Positions 39,401 through 53,222 of a DNA stretch of 64,000 bases are shown here, piece after piece. The stretch comes from an uncultured Acidobacteriota bacterium (GTDB taxonomy: Bacteria > Acidobacteriota > Vicinamibacteria > Fen-336): the NCBI GenBank assembly GCA_902826455.1, contig CADEEV010000026.1, positions 1 to 64,000 of the forward strand, read 5' to 3'. Under the pieces are notes generated by a model, which was not told the DNA's origin, did no database searches, and saw nothing but the letters and a program-made list of their open reading frames with translations. Positions within the stretch are counted from its first letter, which is position 1. Each line of letters begins with the position of its first letter. The translations under genes were made by a program, and so were the position numbers.

Positions 39401-40646
39401 CCGTCACCACGATCGCGAACGTGCGCTGCTTGACCGGCGTCTGTGTGCTGATCGCCGAGACGTTGGTGCGGCCGGTAAACCAGAGGTTCTGGCCGTCTCC
39501 GTTGACGCCGGTGCCCGAGAAGATGTTCTTGAAGTCCTTCAGGCTCTCGGCGATCGGCGTGTTCGCGCCCGCGCGGATGCCGTTGCGAACGGGATCGTTG
39601 CGCCCCGCGCCGATCGAGATCGGAGCCGCCGGGATCGCAGCTGTCGTCCCGAGTGTGATCGCGGGGATCTCGCCCGTTCCGTTGAAGACGATGTCGCCGG
39701 TCGCGGTGTACTGCATCTCCGGCCTGAAGAAGGGGCCGAGCGTCGCGTACTGGGCGTTGTCCGTGCACGCCGCCATGTCGGTCAGAGCCTTGAAGCCCCC
39801 GCAGGTCGTGTCGGCGCCGATGCCCTGCCACCCGTTGGTTCCAGTGGAGCGCGCCACGCCTCCGAACGTGAACTTGGCGCTGAACCCGTTGCCTGCGGCG
39901 TCGGCACAGGCGTTCTTGCGCTCGATCACGACGAAAGGGATCGGGTCGGCCGGCTCGAGAGCTGCGGCCACGCCGCAGTAGGTCCCGCTGGCGAGCGTGT
40001 AGATCCGCTGACGGTTGAAGAAACGGGCCGCCGCCATGATGTAGAGCGTGCCGCCGGCCTCGTTCTTGATGTCGAACGGAGCCGCGCCGGCATTGCGCCG
40101 CAGCTTCGAGTTCGTGGCGCCGGCGTCCTTGCTGTTGCCGCTCGGCTCGACCTCGATGAACTCCGCGTTCGGTTGGTCGACCTGGTACGCGTAGTATGTG
40201 TAGCGATTGACGTCGGCCAGGCCCAGGTCTACGTCCTGGGTGTACTGCCCGAACATGAAGCTGACCTTAGCCTGGTTGTTCTGGACGAAGCTGTCGAGCA
40301 CCTGCTTGGCGATGTAGATCTTGGAATCGGGAACCTCGTTCCCCATGTCCTTGATCGCCGCCGTGCCGAGAGGATCCTCACCCACCGTGGTCTCGCCCAT
40401 CGAGCCCGAGTTGTCGAGCACCAGCATGATGTTGGGGCGAACCTGGAGGTTCAGGATCTCCAGGGGGTCGATGCCGGGATCGACGGCCATGCGTGCGCTG
40501 CTGCTCGACAGCAGCAGCGTCATGCCGATCGCCAGACCCGACACGCAGGCCCGCGTCGCGCCCGACCAGTAACCACGTCGTGTTTCGGTCATAGCCGCCC
40601 GACTCTCCTTCACTTCGTCCATTGCGCTGCCGCCAGATCCGGTCAT
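36435..40646 (-). CDS. pilY1: PilY1-like type IV pilus tip-associated adhesin
   Basis: A 1403-residue exported protein. An N-terminal signal segment (ACVSGLAIGMTLLLSSSSARMA) is followed by a von Willebrand A domain with MIDAS residues: NIMLVLDNSGSMGET (DxSxS) and FAIVVTDGDDTC. The C-terminal half is the PilY1 beta-propeller with VVYVAANDMLHAFRAG, LWGFLPWDQLSKI and FPDVHGRIWRYTT, then a Pro/Thr linker. Many cysteines suggest disulfides. PilY1 acts with the minor pilins in priming, retraction control, adhesion and surface sensing. ATG 40646 has GAGG six bases upstream; ATG 40592 also gives a good signal peptide. It follows pilX after eight bases. Confidence 0.9.
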   Translation of the reverse strand: MTGSGGSAMDEVKESRAAMTETRRGYWSGATRACVSGLAIGMTLLLSSSSARMAVDPGIDPLEILNLQVRPNIMLVLDNSGSMGETTVGEDPLGTAAIKDMGNEVPDSKIYIAKQVLDSFVQNNQAKVSFMFGQYTQDVDLGLADVNRYTYYAYQVDQPNAEFIEVEPSGNSKDAGATNSKLRRNAGAAPFDIKNEAGGTLYIMAAARFFNRQRIYTLASGTYCGVAAALEPADPIPFVVIERKNACADAAGNGFSAKFTFGGVARSTGTNGWQGIGADTTCGGFKALTDMAACTDNAQYATLGPFFRPEMQYTATGDIVFNGTGEIPAITLGTTAAIPAAPISIGAGRNDPVRNGIRAGANTPIAESLKDFKNIFSGTGVNGDGQNLWFTGRTNVSAISTQTPVKQRTFAIVVTDGDDTCRTDTSANSGDGDPDGAGPLVGNDLAPLRAAYQAQLLYQKITTEAASGVPTFIIALGGGANPQRANWPAFGGSGMVRAVTPYGSDNRWTTAPTPAEIAACSTCRPAFLAADGAALGAALQAAIDQAVDSGEFSASASIVSTVFELTVDNAATTTIDESPLDPSTRYNQRINILYQTTFELPTWKGRIYAFRNDGTFQAAPGVNDRNIWEAGETLYKRVVFTMQGASRQGRPNNRFTFAELHDGATVNTIGSSTALIKRRIFTSNRNGVFPRTETGSADPAQYDSATTAGRNVVAMWPPNQSNLTSGIGQIDDPSAAVSSPIDGALGISALTFTDLQTEFGACTASTSGGPAPAACGVVATQTGQARKEARQILMAYLAGATPVKGNDGKPLRTVAAEPAPNQLLFEARPWLLLDGTLAAPAVVSPPLRFPPSTHIAEFLLYRDGRRDAGGQGIPEVSKGYGLRNPDFDDKDPETKPTLKPVMSVVYVAANDMLHAFRAGPSCANGADCVPPMAGEQGSEELWGFLPWDQLSKIRELRVLGQVKSPHTYVIGSSVRAASIFVDDPDGFDSNGVTFTGHWRTVIFFGRGPGGKAYTALDVTGPGPFTVDALDTNPPWVLWSRGNVDTRDGRTVASGGVANGTAADEVLYRDMGETWAVPAIGNVSPTATCDDGSTAEWRLFTGSGYGEAGTSEGKRFYQLKALTGDICKSSLVPGRNGYLVTIPDNALVAGPSAYNARAQDPPATSTPDPDDTVSRIYFPDVHGRIWRYTTSSGNLFYDAGATQPFGNSVALLKIGAVPAVFAESGNDKRAAESDGPFQMYGVSDPVDVNTFTTPGTIISGFPISFPAPPPSNIAFRGTVQPTTAFNANNQPRVFFAGTRFNPAGATSCLSSFDTILFAVSGNNGGAVYDFGGSAAADLYTIIAGNKTTGIQAIGGSVLIGDSGSLASAPTPTPDPNPTPTPGAPVPAYIIATNQKSQSPVCRSR

Positions 40647-40654
40647 CACGCGCC

Positions 40655-41413
40655 TCAGTTGTTGGGAACGACTTCCGACGCTGCGCCGGGGACGCCCTCG
40701 GCCTTGACGGCGCTGCAGGCGTCGTAGTTCGATCCGAGGGCGCCCATGCCCGCCTGGCCCTGGAAGCTGTTCTCGCACTCCGAGGGATCGACCTTCCGGA
40801 CCTCGACCTCGAGCACGCGCACGGCCCTGCGGCGGAACGCGCTCGAGTAGGCCGCGACGTCGGCCGCCGTGTAAGCGTAGGGGGCCGTACCCTCGACGGT
40901 AAGGATCAAGCGATCGTTCTGGACCGAGTCCGCGACCTCGCCCGTCGCAGCGACGTCGATCTTGCGCCGGGCCCAGACCGTGAAGCTGCCCGAGACGGGC
41001 TGGCCGAAGAAGGTCGAGACGTTCTGGAACGCGTACGTGAACGTGGGAATGTCGAGGACGGTCCCGTAGCCGACCGCGCTCGTGTCGCACAGGTAGTTCT
41101 CGAAGCTCCGGTTCTCCTCGCCAGCTGGCCCGAGACGCGAAGTCCAGGCCGGCTTCGTTCCCATGTCGGCGGTAGCGCGCGGAGCCGGAACGAAGATCTG
41201 CCAGGCGGTGTACTCCTGCATGTAGCGCTTGGCGAGCTCCAGGCCGGATTCCGCGTTGTAGAGCGCCTGCTGGCTCCATCGGTAGTTGTTCGCGATCTGC
41301 AGCTCCGTCGACGTCGTGGTGGCGAGCGTCAGCCCCAGGAACGTCAGGAGCAGCAGAGCAAGCAACGCGAGCACCAGGGCAAAGCCGGTCTCGTTCCGTC
41401 TCGGATCGCGCAT
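40655..41413 (-). CDS. pilX: PilX-like minor pilin
   Basis: A 252-residue protein. The N-terminus MRDPRRNETGFALVLALLALL has a type III prepilin-like cleavage site and hydrophobic helix, without the Glu5 of major pilins at the usual place. TTSTELQIANNYRWSQQALYNAESGLELA is the PilX N-terminal signature. Processing by PilD and a place in the minor-pilin priming complex are expected from the family. It lies between pilW and pilY1, the normal order. Confidence 0.88.
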   Translation of the reverse strand: MRDPRRNETGFALVLALLALLLLTFLGLTLATTTSTELQIANNYRWSQQALYNAESGLELAKRYMQEYTAWQIFVPAPRATADMGTKPAWTSRLGPAGEENRSFENYLCDTSAVGYGTVLDIPTFTYAFQNVSTFFGQPVSGSFTVWARRKIDVAATGEVADSVQNDRLILTVEGTAPYAYTAADVAAYSSAFRRRAVRVLEVEVRKVDPSECENSFQGQAGMGALGSNYDACSAVKAEGVPGAASEVVPNN

Positions 41414-41439
41414 GACGTCAAGCCCCTTCAATGACACAG

Positions 41440-42477
41440 CTAGTTCCACTTGGGCGTCCCCGTCTCGGTCGTGAGCGTCGCGAGGGCCTCTCGCGGCGTG
41501 ATCTGGGCGGTCAACGATCCGCGCAGGGCCGCGTTGGCCGTGCCCGAGGCGTAGGTCGCTCCCTGAAGGCGAGGCGTGACCGCGCGGGCGCTCAGCGTCA
41601 CCCGGACCTGCGTGATGAGCGTCGTGAAGTCGACGCCCAGCGAGTCGATCACGGGCGCCGAGTCGAACACCGCGCCCGGCTGGTTGAGGTACTGGACCTG
41701 GAGGTCCTCGATCGCGCGGGCCACGATCTGGAAAACGCCGCCGTTGACCGACCGCTCCAGGTTGGGGATGCCGGTCGCATCGACGTTGATGCGGTAGCGG
41801 ATCACCTCGCCGAAGCCGAGCCCCTTTTCGGTGTCGACGTTGCAGCACTGGGTGCCGGCGGCGACGCCGCAGGCCGTCGGGTTGATGCTGGCCGCGGCGC
41901 CGGCGTTGCCGAGCCCCGTGGCGCTCGGCGCGCAGGCCGCACCATCGAGGGTGACCGCGACATGGTCCGCTCCCGTGCAACTGCCCGCGCCCGTGTCCTG
42001 GGCGAAGCTGTCCGCGGTCTTCACGGTCCAGCTGCCGTCCATGAACAGGAGCATCACGTTCGTTCCCGCGCCGAAGTCGATGGCCTTTTTCCTGAGGATG
42101 ATCCGGTTGCCATCGATGTTGCACGCCTGTTCGTTGGGGAAGCCCTCGGAATTGGCCAGGATCTGCAGTTCGTCGGTCCCGCCGCCGAACGGGCTCGCCG
42201 CGGGGCCCGAGCCGTTCACTAGAGGAGTGAAGACCTGGGCGAAGGACGGCATGCCGACGCCGGCCGATGCCACGTCGCGGATGATCAGGTCCAGGGCCGA
42301 GCGGATGTTCTGCTGACGGTCGGTGCGCTCGGGCTGGACCTTGAAGGCGCTCTGACCGCCGCTGAGCAGGCCGAAGACGGCTCCCGTGACGATCAGCGTG
42401 ACGACCATGGCGATCATCAGCTCGACGATGCTGAAGCCGCCCTGGCTGTTTCTGTTCGAAGCGTTCGAGGGGTTCAT
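41440..42477 (-). CDS. pilW: PilW-like minor pilin
   Basis: A 345-residue prepilin-like protein with the cleavage and methylation motif QGG-FSIVELMIAMVVTLIV. SGGQSAFKVQPERTDRQQNIRSALDLIIRDVASAG follows, typical of PilW. Several cysteines are present in the globular part (CNIDG, CGVAAGTQCCN). ATG 42477 has AGGGA nine bases upstream that overlaps the pilV stop; ATG 42486 would place it too close. It assembles with FimU, PilV and PilX. Confidence 0.88.
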   Translation of the reverse strand: MNPSNASNRNSQGGFSIVELMIAMVVTLIVTGAVFGLLSGGQSAFKVQPERTDRQQNIRSALDLIIRDVASAGVGMPSFAQVFTPLVNGSGPAASPFGGGTDELQILANSEGFPNEQACNIDGNRIILRKKAIDFGAGTNVMLLFMDGSWTVKTADSFAQDTGAGSCTGADHVAVTLDGAACAPSATGLGNAGAAASINPTACGVAAGTQCCNVDTEKGLGFGEVIRYRINVDATGIPNLERSVNGGVFQIVARAIEDLQVQYLNQPGAVFDSAPVIDSLGVDFTTLITQVRVTLSARAVTPRLQGATYASGTANAALRGSLTAQITPREALATLTTETGTPKWN

Positions 42478-42489
42478 GGTTGTCATTCC

Positions 42490-42984
42490 CTACGGGGCCG
42501 GCACATTGGGACAGCCGCGCGTCGTGCATGTCCGGAAGGTCGCGTACTCAGCTCGCGAGAGCTGACCGCCGAACGGACCACTGACCTCGGACCGGACGGT
42601 GATGTAGCGGACGTCGTTGCCACCGGGGAAGTCGCCGACCACGGTCCAACGGCTCCGGACGAGGCCCACGCCGGGCACGGTCTCCTGGCAGTTGTAGGCG
42701 AGCACGCCTGCGACCGTCACCTCAGGCGTGGGGTTCGCGCCGGAGTCGGCGGTCAGGCTTCCGCCGGGGGTCAACATGTTGAACGGCAGCGCCTTCAGCT
42801 TCTCGAGGGTCTCGACCGAGCGGACGGCCGCCGAGGTCGTCATGTTGCCCATCTGGTTCGACGCGGTCGCGACCACGAAGAGGTTGGTGATGCCGATGAT
42901 CCCGAAAGCCAGCACGACGATTGCGATCAACGCCTCGATCAGCGTGAAGCCGGATTCGGAGGAACGGCGACGCTCGGGGTTCAT
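42490..42984 (-). CDS. pilV: PilV-like minor pilin
   Basis: A 164-residue prepilin with the SESG-FTLIEALIAIVVLAFGIIG cleavage site and N-terminal helix, including Glu5. NMTTSAAVRSVETLEKLKALPF fits the PilV family. A C-terminal RTCTTRGC pair may form a disulfide. Its ATG overlaps the fimU stop (ATGA), so the two are translationally coupled. The role is in the minor-pilin complex. Confidence 0.88.
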   Translation of the reverse strand: MNPERRRSSESGFTLIEALIAIVVLAFGIIGITNLFVVATASNQMGNMTTSAAVRSVETLEKLKALPFNMLTPGGSLTADSGANPTPEVTVAGVLAYNCQETVPGVGLVRSRWTVVGDFPGGNDVRYITVRSEVSGPFGGQLSRAEYATFRTCTTRGCPNVPAP

Positions 42985-43610
42985 CAGGGAGCCTCCCAGT
43001 TGGGCGTCATGCTGATGCGGCCGCCGACGCCGACGAGGACCGTACGGCACAGCCCCGTCCTGGGCTGGCACAGTTTGATGTTGAAGTCGGCCCCGCCACC
43101 GACCGGGGTGACGACCTTCACGCCGGTATCGAGCACCGGGCAGGAGCCGCCGGCTCCCGCCGGGAAGCACGCGGCTCCGAGGCCGTTGAAGCGGATGCCT
43201 TCCGCGTTCGCGCCGCTCACCACGAAGTTCACGCCTTCGGGCAGGGTGCGGAGCGGGCCGAGCTGGGCCGCTTCGGTGACCAGAACGCTCATGTCGCGGC
43301 GCTGGCCCGTGATGCCGCCCGTGGGGTCCTGGTCGTCCTCGATGACCCAACGGTAGGTCCGGTTCGACGGAAAGAGGAGGACCACTCCGAGGCTTACGTT
43401 CTTGGTGATGGCCTTGTTACGGGCCGTTTGGAGCTCACCCGAAAGCAGGTTGATGGCCGCCCGGATCGCCGAGGTCCGCATGTAGTTGCGGATGGGCGGG
43501 CCGGCAACGGCGGCCAGGACGCCGATGATCCCCGCGACCACGATCAATTCGATAAGGCTGAATCCCGCGCTCGGTGCCCGACCCCGACTCGCGTTCGGCG
43601 ACAGGTGCAT
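42984..43610 (-). CDS. FimU/FimT-like minor pilin (GspH type)
   Basis: A 208-residue prepilin: a basic leader, the cleavage site SAG-FSLIELIVVAGIIGVLAAVA, and a GspH/FimT domain (about residues 55-205) with LLSGELQTARNKAITKNVSLGVV. Four cysteines lie near the C-terminus. It is first in the minor-pilin operon fimU-pilV-pilW-pilX-pilY1. ATG 43610 has GGGAGG six bases upstream. A sigma70-type promoter and a sigma54-like element lie in the 95-base gap before it. Confidence 0.88.
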   Translation of the reverse strand: MHLSPNASRGRAPSAGFSLIELIVVAGIIGVLAAVAGPPIRNYMRTSAIRAAINLLSGELQTARNKAITKNVSLGVVLLFPSNRTYRWVIEDDQDPTGGITGQRRDMSVLVTEAAQLGPLRTLPEGVNFVVSGANAEGIRFNGLGAACFPAGAGGSCPVLDTGVKVVTPVGGGADFNIKLCQPRTGLCRTVLVGVGGRISMTPNWEAP

Positions 43611-43625
43611 GGTGGCCCTCCCTAT

Positions 43626-43641
43626 AGCAAACTTCGTTCCC
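43626..43641 (-). promoter_or_regulatory. Sigma54-like -24/-12 element upstream of the minor-pilin operon
   Basis: On the minus strand GGGAACGAAGTTTGCT matches TGGCACG-N4-TTGCW at 10 of 12 fixed positions with correct GG-N10-GC spacing. A start about 12 bases downstream would leave only ~5 bases before the ATG and exclude the Shine-Dalgarno site, so it is a candidate only. Confidence 0.3.
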
Positions 43642-43668
43642 TGCGTGTCCGATAGTCTCTTAACGCAA

Positions 43669-43697
43669 ATTGTATCAGCAGCTTACGAACTCGTCAC
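43669..43697 (-). promoter_or_regulatory. Sigma70-type promoter of the minor-pilin operon
   Basis: GTGACG (43692-43697) and TACAAT (43669-43674) are 17 bases apart on the minus strand. The start would be near 43662, giving a ~50-base leader that includes the GGGAGG ribosome site. Confidence 0.55.
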
Positions 43698-43705
43698 GAC
43701 TTTTT

Positions 43706-45095
43706 TCATGCCCCGGGGCCGGGACGTTCGCCGCTACCTTCCGTAACGTTCGTTGCAGCCGGGCGTGGCAGGAAGATGCTCACGGCGAGTCCGTGGGGAC
43801 TTCGGTCCCCCATTAGGACCGTGCCTCCGTGGAGGCCGACGATCTTATAGACGATGGGAAGGCCCAGCCCCAGCCCGCCGGCCTTGGTGGTCAGGAACGG
43901 CCTCAAGTTGCCGCGCTCCTCGGGCGAGAGGCCCGGCCCGTCGTCGGCGATCGTGACCTGGGTCGCCTCGGCCGTTGTCGCGACGGACACTTCGACCCGC
44001 CCCTCCGGCCCGGCGGCCTCGCGGCCGTTCCGCACGAGGTTCTCGAACGCCCGCTCGAGCATCTCCTCGTCGCCGTCGAGGGCCACGTCGGGACCCGGCA
44101 GCACGACCGCGCTCGCACCGGCGCGTCCCCGGCTCTCGCGGGCCACGACGCGGTTGAGCAGCCGGCGCAGGTCGAAGGGAGCGATCTGCAGCGTCTCGTC
44201 CTTCACGAAGTCCACGAAGCGGCGGACCACCGTCTCCAGGGCCTCGCATTCCTCACGGATCGCCGTCGCTGCCGCCTGGGCCTCCGAGGCCGGGGCGCCG
44301 CGCTCGATCAGACGGGCGTAGCCCAGCATCGTTCCCAGGCCGTTGCGCACTTCGTGGGCCATCCCTGCCGTCAGCTCGCCCGCCCGCGCCATCGGCGCCG
44401 TGGCTTCGAGGCGCTCCTCGAGCGCGAGGCGCCGGGCCTCCTGCTCGCGTGACAGCGCCTCGCCCCGGTCCCGGAGCCGCCCCATGGCCTCCTCGTACGC
44501 GTCCAGCGCGCGTGGACCCGAGGCCGGCTCCTCGCGGCGCGGCAGCAGCAGGAACGCGAGCCCCACGATCACGATCGACAGCGAGGCGGCGTGGGCGAGG
44601 AGCGTGTCGCGGCGCTCCCGGAGGTCCTCCACCAGCTGGGGCACGGGCATGGAGAAGCGGGCGATGCCGGGGCCGGTCGGCGTGCGCAGCGCCATGTAGG
44701 CCAGGAGGCGCGGCTCGTTGCCGGCGAAGGGGCCGAACGTCAGCACCTGGCCGGCGAGGGCGGCGGCCAGGTCGGAGCGGCCGAGCCAGTGCCGGACGGG
44801 CGCGGGAGCCGGGTAGCCGTGGAGCGCCATCCCCGTCACGTCGAAGATCTCGAACTCCTTCACGAGGCCGCTGCGGAGGGCTTCGAGGTCCGCTTCCTGG
44901 AGCCCGGCGTCGCCGCGGGTCAGGGATATCTCGAGCGCCGGGCGCAGCCGCAGGGCCGTGTCGCGGCCGGCGGCGACGACCCGGTCCCTCACCTTCGCCT
45001 GCGAGTGGAGCGTCTGGAGCAGCCCCTGGACGTCGAAGAACACCAGCAGGCTGGCGGCCACCCCGACGGCGAAGCGCAGGATCGGGCGGCGCAGG

Positions 45096-45103
<8 letters not shown>
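43706..45103 (-). CDS. Membrane-bound sensor histidine kinase
   Basis: A 465-residue kinase with a first membrane helix (about residues 8-28), an extracytoplasmic sensor (about 30-170) and a second helix (about 172-190). HisKA has ELTAGMAHEVRNGLGTMLGYA and HATPase has ENLVRNGREAA, ADDGPGLS and KAGGLGLGLPIVYKIV. This is a one-sensor NtrB-like kinase. Its TTG start overlaps the end of pilD by eight bases and the minor pilins follow 95 bases later. The NtrC-type regulator at 33283-34641 on the same strand is a plausible partner. Confidence 0.9.
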
Positions 45104-50449
<5,346 letters not shown>

Positions 50450-50453
<4 letters not shown>

Positions 50454-52744
50454 AGACCGGCGCCCGGGCCTCCGTCGCCGGGCTCGTGGCCCTCGTCGCC
50501 TTCCACATGCGCGAAGCGCTGTTCGAGGGCCGCGTCTATTTCGAGCGCGACCTGCACCTGCAGTGGTACGGCCAGATGGAGAGCTTCGCCCGGAGCGTGG
50601 CCACCGGCGCCTGGCCGCTGTGGGATCCCTACGTGGGCTTCGGCCAGCCCCTCCTGGCCAACGCGAACGCGCAGGTCCTCTACCCCTTGACGTGGCTGAA
50701 CCTGGTGATGACGCCGGAGCGTTACTACACGCTCTACCTGTTCGCTCACCTGATGCTCGCGGCCCTCGGGGTGCGGGCCCTCGCCCGCCGCTGGGGCACG
50801 TCGCCGGCCGGTTCCTGCGTCGCGGCCGCGCTCTTCGTCTGCAGCGGCCCGCTGCTGTCCCTGGGCAACGTCTGGAACCACCTGGCGGGCGCAGCTCTCC
50901 TGCCCTGGATCCTGCTCGCGGCCGATCGGGCGAAGCAGACGGCGAGCCCACGCGCGGTCGTCGTCCTGGCGGCGTGGCTCGCCCTCGGCGTTCTCGCGGG
51001 CTCGCCCGATTTCCTCCTGCTCGCGGCGCCCGTTCTGCTCGGGCTGACGTGGACGGGCGTCGGCGACGGCGGTCCGCCCCTACGGAAGCGGCTGGCGGCG
51101 CTGGCGCTGGCCGGCGTGCTGGCCGCGGGGCTGTCCGCCGCGCAGTTCCTGCCGTCGATGGAGCTCGTGCTCCACTCCAGCCGCGCGAACCTGGCGACGG
51201 CCGCGCGGGACTACTGGTCGGTGCACCCCGCGTTCGCCCTGCAGCAGCTCGTGCCGCTCGCCTGGGACGACGCCGCGATCCCTGCCGCGTGGCGCGCCGC
51301 CTTCTTCGAGTCCCGCGAGCCCTACCTGTTCTCGCTCTACCTCGGCGCGCCCGCGCTGTTCCTGGCCGCCCTCGGGGCCGCGCGTGGAGGTCACCGGCAC
51401 CGGGGGCTGCTGCTGCTCACCCTGGGGCTCGCGCTTCTGCTCGCGCTCGGTCGCCATACCCCGTTCTACCCCGCCGCCGCCGCGCTGCTCCCGCCGCTGC
51501 GAATGATGCGGTACCCCGCGAAGGCGATGCTTCTCGTCTCGATGGCGGTTGCGCTCCTGGCCGGGGCCGGGTTCGACGCGCGGCCACGTCTCCGTGTGGG
51601 GCGAACGGCCGGCGCACTGGGCCTGCTGGCCTTCGCTTCCATCGCCGCCGCCGTATCGATGCCGGGTCACGGAGGCGCCGCGGCCGCGCTGCTGCGCCTC
51701 GCCGGCCTCGCGATCGTCCTGGCCGCGCTCGCGTTCCTGGGCAAGCGGCCGGGGCGCGCGGGCCTCGTGGCCGCGGCTGTCGCGGCGCTCGGCATCGGCG
51801 ACCTCGCGCTCTTCCACCGGGACCTCAACCCCACGGCTCCCGGCGATTTCTACCGCGTCCGTCCGAAGGCGTTCCAGGCGCTTCCCGCCGGCGACACGGA
51901 GCGGGTCTACGTGTTCGACTACGCCGCGATGCCGGGCCTCGCTCCGGCCCTGCTCGGCCGTCCGCGCGCTGACGTCGTCGTCGGAGAGAACGTGCCGCGC
52001 GAACGCTGGCGCGGAGCCATGGGCGCCCGGCTCTACCCCACGGGCCCCGTGAACGCGGGCTTCCAGGTCGCGGGCAGCTTCGGGCGCGACGTGCTCGGCA
52101 TCCAGCCGGCGCCTCTCGTGAAGCTCAACACCTTCGCCCTGCAGGAGAGCGGCGCGCCCGAGTGGCCTCGCGTACTGGCGGCGGCGGGAGTCGGCCGCCT
52201 TGTGGCTCTCCACGAGAACGCCCTCGGAGCCGACGTTCCGGTGCGTGGGCGGTTCCACGGGCCGTACTTCGAGGACGAGCTGCTCTACGACGTTCCGGGA
52301 GGCGCCGAGCGGTGCCGCGTGGTGAGCGGCGTCCGCCAGGGCGACGAGCCTGCGCTCCTCGTCGAGCCCGGCTTCGATGCGCGGCAGGAGGTGCTCCTGC
52401 CCGAAGGGCCCATGCGTCCCGCCCAGGAGGGATTCGTGGGAAGTTGCGAGATCACGGAGCTTCGCGCCGACGCGGTCGTGGCCAGGGTCGACGCCAGCGC
52501 CCCGGGCCTCGTGGTCGTCTCCGACGCATGGGATCCCGGCTGGAAGGCTCGTGTCGACGGCGCCGACGTCGACTTGCTGCGCGCGGACGTCGCGTTCCGG
52601 GCCGTGCGCGTGGGCGCCGGCTCCCACGACGTCCGGTTGCGCTACCGCCCGGCGTCGGTGATCGCGGGCGCCTGGATCGGCGCCGCGAGCCTCGCGCTCG
52701 CGTGCGCCGTCTGGGTCAGGGCTGGAAGAACTCGCCGAGCCTGA
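50450..52744 (+). CDS. YfhO-like polytopic membrane protein
   Basis: A 764-residue membrane protein of the YfhO family. The N-terminal helix is followed by YFERDLHLQWYGQMESFARSVATGAWPLWDPYVGFGQPLLANANAQVLYPL, the conserved periplasmic motif of the family, and then about twelve helices. The C-terminal ~200 residues are soluble with the typical VVSDAWDPGWKARVDG segment, and a last helix. YfhO proteins take part in glycosylation of cell-wall polymers from lipid-linked sugars. GTG start overlapping the previous gene. The 3' end overlaps the opposing thioredoxin-like gene by 29 bases. Confidence 0.83.
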
Positions 52745-53222
52745 TCGCGTCCACCGGGCCGACGGCGATGTCCCGCACGATGCCCCCGGGCTTCACCCGC
52801 AGCGTCATGGGCACCCGGTAGAGCTTGTAGGACTTGTTGAACTCCCCGCCCGGCGAGCGCAACACGCTGAAGGAGAGCGGCGTCGCCATGAACCAGCCCG
52901 GAGGCTCCCGGTCGAGGAGCACGCCGAAGACGGTCAGGTTCGCGGGACGGCGCGCGAAGGCGGAGTTCCAGAGCGGCAGCATCTTGTGGCAGGCCGGACA
53001 TCCGCTCAGGAAGAACATCAGCAGCGTGTCGTTGCCCTTCGGGAAGTTGATCGTGCGGCGCGTGCCGTCGACGCCCTCGGCCTCGAACGCCGGCACCACG
53101 TCGCCGATCGCGAGCTGCGGCGGCGGCGTCGCGCCGGGCGCCGGCCCTTCGGCGCGGACAGGACGCGCCGAGAGAAGACTTGCGGCGAGGAGTGCGAGAG
53201 CGACCTGCCTCAATCTATTCAT
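52716..53222 (-). CDS. Periplasmic TlpA/AhpC-type thioredoxin-like protein
   Basis: A 168-residue protein with a signal peptide (about residues 1-24) and a thioredoxin-like fold. FFLSGCPACHKMLPLWN holds the CxxC motif at Cys75 and Cys78. VPAFEAEGVDGTRRTINFP is the TlpA-type entry. The cis-proline region is YRVPMTL. It would act in reducing or isomerising disulfides in the periplasm. It is the last gene of the pilin-linked ABC operon, whose pilins are rich in cysteine; that link is inferred. ATG 53222 overlaps the upstream gene by eight bases. Confidence 0.85.
   Translation of the reverse strand: MNRLRQVALALLAASLLSARPVRAEGPAPGATPPPQLAIGDVVPAFEAEGVDGTRRTINFPKGNDTLLMFFLSGCPACHKMLPLWNSAFARRPANLTVFGVLLDREPPGWFMATPLSFSVLRSPGGEFNKSYKLYRVPMTLRVKPGGIVRDIAVGPVDAIRLGEFFQP

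Noticed and set aside
40647-41279. N-terminal extension of PilY1 into pilX
   Set aside because: It is a shadow of pilX; the signal peptide and ribosome site lie at or after 40646.
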